DNA of 64,000 bases, taken from the NCBI GenBank assembly GCA_017937095.1, contig JAGBEG010000010.1, positions 558,001-622,000 of the forward strand, read 5' to 3'. The notes under the pieces are model-generated. The model was not told the origin of the DNA, searched no databases, and was given only the letters and a program-made list of their open reading frames with translations. Made by a program: the position numbers and the translations under genes. This stretch comes from Roseburia sp. (GTDB taxonomy: Bacteria > Bacillota > Clostridia > Lachnospirales > Lachnospiraceae). Of this stretch, positions 61,441 to 64,000 are shown one piece after another. Within the stretch, counting starts at the first letter, position 1, and every line of letters begins with the position of its first letter.

Positions 61441-62352
61441 TCAGATTCTATATTTCATTTCCTGTATCTCATAAGGAATGTTCTGCCCGTCCAGCAACCG
61501 CAACACATGCCCGCAGACCTCCCCGCGTCCGGTTTCAAGCCTTACCCGGTTCCCGTTTCGTAACTGACATTCCAAAACACCGACCGGGATTGCCTCAGAG
61601 GCAATTTTCTTATCATAATAAAATATGTAATGAACGATAAGCTCACGCGGAATTGCGACCGCCTCAAACCTGATATCGGAAAGTCTGCCGATCATGTACT
61701 CGTCCGTCAGTATACACAGACCTGCATAACCGATAACGCCCCTTTGTACACTTCTCTCGACCGATGCAATATATGCGGCTTCATCTTCCATATCCAGATA
61801 CCGCTTCGTATATTGAAGTATTCTCTTCTCAAAACGATGCCGCCGCCACAGGTTATTTCCGAGAAAATGTCCTCCGAAAAGCATGGCAAGCGAAACTGCT
61901 GCGATTCCAAGAATAAGCGGCTTATTACTGCCTTTAAAGAACAGACACAGTGCAAAAAATATTGTGACTGCAGACCATATGGTGTCCCATATCACGATGC
62001 CGTTTTTCTGCGACAGAATATGAAGCGCAGCATTAAGCGTTGTGATGGAATCTTCCTCCCTCTTATTCCGGCTCTCCTTCACATCTGCGACCCATTTCAG
62101 AAATCTGCCAAAGAAAACCGCCCCATGCTTATGCAGCCACGCAAGGAATACAAGCGCCCAGAACATAGACCAGCATATCAGCATTTGTTCGACGTCATCT
62201 GACGTTCTGTCTGATTTCAGAAGATACCACAAAAAAACGCCGCCCGAGACAAGACATAGAACGATGAGCAGTGCATTCAGTACGATTTGCCCGGTTTTTA
62301 TTTCGATCCGGTGAAGCTTCTTTAAAAATTTCTGTTCCTTATCTTCCTTCAT
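61441..62352 (-). CDS. Hypothetical membrane protein
   Basis: This 303-residue protein has four membrane helices (two near 24-70 with QIVLNALLIVLCLVSGGVFLWYLL and LICWSMFWALVFLAWLHKHG, and two near 120-165) and a C-terminal soluble part of about 120 residues beginning YIASVERSVQRGVIG. It ends in a PH-like or beta-rich domain (RFEAVAIPRELIVHYIFYYDKK, GNRVRLETGRGEV). I do not recognise the family. It lies between the SseB-like and SMI1 genes. Confidence 0.78.
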   Translation of the reverse strand: MKEDKEQKFLKKLHRIEIKTGQIVLNALLIVLCLVSGGVFLWYLLKSDRTSDDVEQMLICWSMFWALVFLAWLHKHGAVFFGRFLKWVADVKESRNKREEDSITTLNAALHILSQKNGIVIWDTIWSAVTIFFALCLFFKGSNKPLILGIAAVSLAMLFGGHFLGNNLWRRHRFEKRILQYTKRYLDMEDEAAYIASVERSVQRGVIGYAGLCILTDEYMIGRLSDIRFEAVAIPRELIVHYIFYYDKKIASEAIPVGVLECQLRNGNRVRLETGRGEVCGHVLRLLDGQNIPYEIQEMKYRI

Positions 62353-62376
62353 GTTCTTCCTGTTCCTTTTGTACGC

Positions 62377-62727
62377 TTAATAACATTCCCAGCCGTCATA
62401 GCACTCACGCAGTCTTTTCCAGTCTGTATACATGATTACGGCGTCTCTGTCATACTTTCCCTTCATGGTTGCAAGTGCAAATTCCGTCCCGCTTTTTAAG
62501 GTAATGCTGCCTGCGGCGTCCGGCGGCTCGGGAAAATTCGCTCCCGCCTTCATGGGAACAAGGAATTTCACCCTCACAATCTCCTGCGACATAAAACGGT
62601 AATAAAGACTGTAAATCGTTTTCTCATCCTCCGTTTCAATCCTTGGAAACTGCGCCATCAGAAGCATCCAACGCATCAGGGCAGGATTTGTATTTATAAT
62701 TATAGCAAAAAGAGCCTCAAAAGTCAT
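62377..62727 (-). CDS. SseB-like N-terminal domain protein
   Basis: This frame of up to 116 residues has NPALMRWMLLMAQFP, EKTIYSLYYRFMSQEIVRVKFLVPM and a C-terminal AVIMYTDWKRLRECY that resemble the SseB N-terminal domain. The first ATG lies inside a strong minus-strand terminator hairpin, so the real start may be one of the in-frame Met codons at 62676, 62667 or 62658. No good ribosome-binding site is present at any of them. It may be a 5'-truncated gene. Confidence 0.65.
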   Translation of the reverse strand: MTFEALFAIIINTNPALMRWMLLMAQFPRIETEDEKTIYSLYYRFMSQEIVRVKFLVPMKAGANFPEPPDAAGSITLKSGTEFALATMKGKYDRDAVIMYTDWKRLRECYDGWECY

Positions 62728-62755
62728 TTCTTTAATGACTTTTCAGACTCTTCTC
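62705..62755 (-). terminator. Terminator of the lipoprotein gene, overlapping the SseB-like start
   Basis: On the + strand the arms are 62711-62728 and 62734-62751, about 18 bp with a few mismatches and a 5-nt loop. On the minus strand the stem is followed by TTTTTGC. It lies about 64 bp after the lipoprotein stop codon. Confidence 0.78.
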
Positions 62756-62818
62756 TGTAACAGTTCAACTGCTACGTTGTTTTGACATATTTTGCTTTTT
62801 GGACGTAAAAGCCGCGTT

Positions 62819-63685
62819 TTATTTCAGTTTGGAATATGCCTCTATATATGCATTCTCCGTATCAGACCGTGAAGGAACAATATGCAGCTCGTCCGCCTCC
62901 AAATACTCTGTACCGATATAATATAAATCGTAGACCTGTTCGTCCATTACCGCAAATTCCAGACTGTAATCTCCGTAATAATAGTACAGGTAACTGCTCA
63001 GGCTTCCATTGACATAAAAGCAGGGCGGTCCATAGGCTTCGATCAGCGACTCCACATCAAGATAATAATTTCCCGCATCGGTTTCCACTCCCTCAAGCCC
63101 CAGGCTCTCCAGAAGCAGCTTCGCCTCATAGGTGCTTGAGCCGGACAACCCAAGGGTTCCTATCTTGCTTTCTTTGATTGGCTTGCAGTCACGCTCCGCC
63201 TCCTGATCCAGATTATACATTGTAAGCTGTTTTACAACCTCAATTTTAACCAGACCGCCATCCTCTTCTCTCCAGATACGCTGTTCACTCTGCTCATCAT
63301 CATCGTTTAAAAAACCTGTTTCGTATTGCTCCTTTGCCGACTCCAGCTCACCATAATGCAGACCGCCATCGCAGTAAATCCCGACCGCCTGCAGGCTGCT
63401 CACCGTCATGGGGAGCGTCACCTCGACGCCGTCAAGCATAAGCTTTCCGTCAAATTTGGACGGATCAAACTGTGTGGTGTCGAACCACCACTCGTCGCCC
63501 TTCTTTCCGAAAAGTTCCGAAGCCGTTTGATCCTCTGTGCTTCCTTTTTCGCTGCTTACCGACGGCTCCTGTGTCTGTGTCTGTGCGCCTGCCTCATCTG
63601 CGCCTTCGTCCGCACATCCGCCTGTTCCAAGACCAAGCGCCGCTGTCAGACATACGGCAATTACTTTTCCTGTTCCTTTTCTCAT
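62819..63685 (-). CDS. Hypothetical lipoprotein
   Basis: This 288-residue protein starts MRKGTGKVIAVCLTAALGLGTGGCADE with a lipoprotein signal peptide (lipobox GGC). A Glu/Gln-rich linker follows (GADEAGAQTQTQEPSVSSEK), then a globular part WWFDTTQFDPSKFDGKLMLDGVEVTLPMTVSSL. I do not recognise the family. The start at 63685 has AGGAGG 6 bp upstream; a longer frame is not used. Upstream are direct repeats that may be a LytTR site. Confidence 0.8.
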   Translation of the reverse strand: MRKGTGKVIAVCLTAALGLGTGGCADEGADEAGAQTQTQEPSVSSEKGSTEDQTASELFGKKGDEWWFDTTQFDPSKFDGKLMLDGVEVTLPMTVSSLQAVGIYCDGGLHYGELESAKEQYETGFLNDDDEQSEQRIWREEDGGLVKIEVVKQLTMYNLDQEAERDCKPIKESKIGTLGLSGSSTYEAKLLLESLGLEGVETDAGNYYLDVESLIEAYGPPCFYVNGSLSSYLYYYYGDYSLEFAVMDEQVYDLYYIGTEYLEADELHIVPSRSDTENAYIEAYSKLK

Positions 63686-63771
63686 AGCTTCCTCCTGTTT
63701 TTCTGATTTTTGGCAAATCAATGCTCTATCGACCCCATACTAACACCGATTTGACTTTCCGGCACATTTTT

Positions 63772-63801
63772 GCGTAAGCGAAGACTTTTTTGGCGTAAGC
63801 G
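63772..63801. promoter_or_regulatory. Pair of direct repeats, possible LytTR operator
   Basis: GCGTAAGCG occurs at 63772-63780 and 63793-63801, 21 bp apart centre to centre, which is two DNA turns and the spacing typical of LytTR binding sites. They lie between the lipoprotein gene and the response regulator gene that begins at 63922. Confidence 0.5.
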
Positions 63802-63855
63802 TTTTCTATGTTATATCTGCGCCGTTTTGGCATATCGGCGGAGGAATTTTCCTGC

Positions 63856-63884
63856 TTGCCTATTTCCGAAATGCATAGTACAAT
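63856..63884 (+). promoter_or_regulatory. Promoter of the response regulator gene
   Basis: TTGCCT (63856-63861), 17 bp and TACAAT (63879-63884), 37 bp before the ATG. Confidence 0.6.
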
Positions 63885-63921
63885 CTTGGTTGACTTTTTT
63901 GACAAAGGAGAATATTTCTTC

Positions 63922-64000
63922 ATGAAAATCGCAATATGTGAGGACGAGGAGGTCATGGCAAAAAAGCTTTGGAATTTGTTTGTTGATGATCCCGCAGCGG
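63922..64000 (+). CDS. Response regulator, N-terminal end (3' partial)
   Basis: MKIAICEDEEVMAKKLWNLF is the start of a receiver domain with the acidic pair EDEE. AAAGGAG lies 11 bp upstream. The rest lies beyond the window, so the output domain is not visible. LytTR/AgrA-type regulators often start this way, and the direct repeats upstream fit that, but other output domains are possible. Confidence 0.7.
   Translation, partial: MKIAICEDEEVMAKKLWNLFVDDPAA

Noticed and set aside
63726-63956. - strand frame of 76 codons at the window end
   Set aside because: It overlaps the promoter, the direct repeats and the start of the response regulator and has no ribosome-binding site.

Overview
The window looks like chromosomal DNA of a motile, spore-forming, anaerobic Clostridia bacterium, most likely a Lachnospiraceae member. 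Evidence seen: a cotJABC spore-coat operon, three methyl-accepting chemotaxis proteins, a FeoA-FeoB-Cys-rich protein iron locus, an NfnAB-type flavoprotein pair, a tryptophan T-box transporter operon, GltX and AlaS, and the DUF5716/DUF5717 gene pair that I know from Lachnospiraceae. Most genes lie on the minus strand. There are no rRNA or tRNA genes, no insertion sequence, no CRISPR array and no recognisable prophage. All family names come from motif recognition by eye, not from a search.

Layout. 1-2660: end of an RluA pseudouridine synthase, a DUF5662 protein and a GH13 amylase-like protein whose catalytic residues appear to be lost. 2661-3204: a palindromic repeat element. 3205-6835: DUF1292 protein, UvrD/PcrA-like helicase and gltX. 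7027-10086: a sugar-binding lipoprotein followed by a chemoreceptor. 10201-12711: Fur-box-controlled feoA-feoB-Cys-rich protein. 12748-13924: cotJABC. 13988-20812: a four-gene operon of unknown function (DUF5717 solenoid, DUF5716 actin/Hsp70-like protein, TPR-like protein, membrane-anchored coiled coil), the strongest candidate for an undescribed system. 20890-28294: HisC/CobD-like aminotransferase, chemoreceptor, a LytTR regulator with a FliD-like orphan protein, and a YtrA-type regulator with an ABC transporter. 28395-30775: NfnAB-like pair. 30951-34271: trpXYZ-type ABC transporter behind a UGG-specifier T-box. 34291-37923: a MerR regulator with a textbook 19-bp-spacer target promoter driving a NhaC-like transporter, a cytidylate-kinase-like protein and probably a nucleoside deaminase. 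37991-44040: GH30 glycosidase with an LplABC-type sugar transporter and a divergent AraC regulator. 44041-46232: two G3E (CobW-like) GTPases, one very His-rich and one fused to a YcgQ/DUF1980-like domain. 46351-50257: Rpn-type nuclease, a second palindromic element, an ABC exporter and a LUD protein. 50524-55146: rpsU, chemoreceptor, alaS and a 50-residue membrane protein. 55288-59159: MBL-fold hydrolase, amidohydrolase and purine-nucleoside phosphorylase (purine salvage), and a YczE/YitT membrane protein. 59297-64000: small unknown proteins, a metallophosphoesterase coupled to an SMI1/KNR4 protein, an SseB-like protein, a lipoprotein and the start of a response regulator.

Two families of dispersed intergenic repeats occur. 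Family 1 (2719-2945 and 47534-47740) has a long hairpin whose arms differ between copies by compensatory changes. Family 2 (50401-50489, 58414-58501 and a degenerate copy at 6897-6941) has CTATAGAG-type terminal inverted repeats. Many start codons below were moved inward from the longest ORF because a good ribosome-binding site or the family's usual N-terminus decides them.
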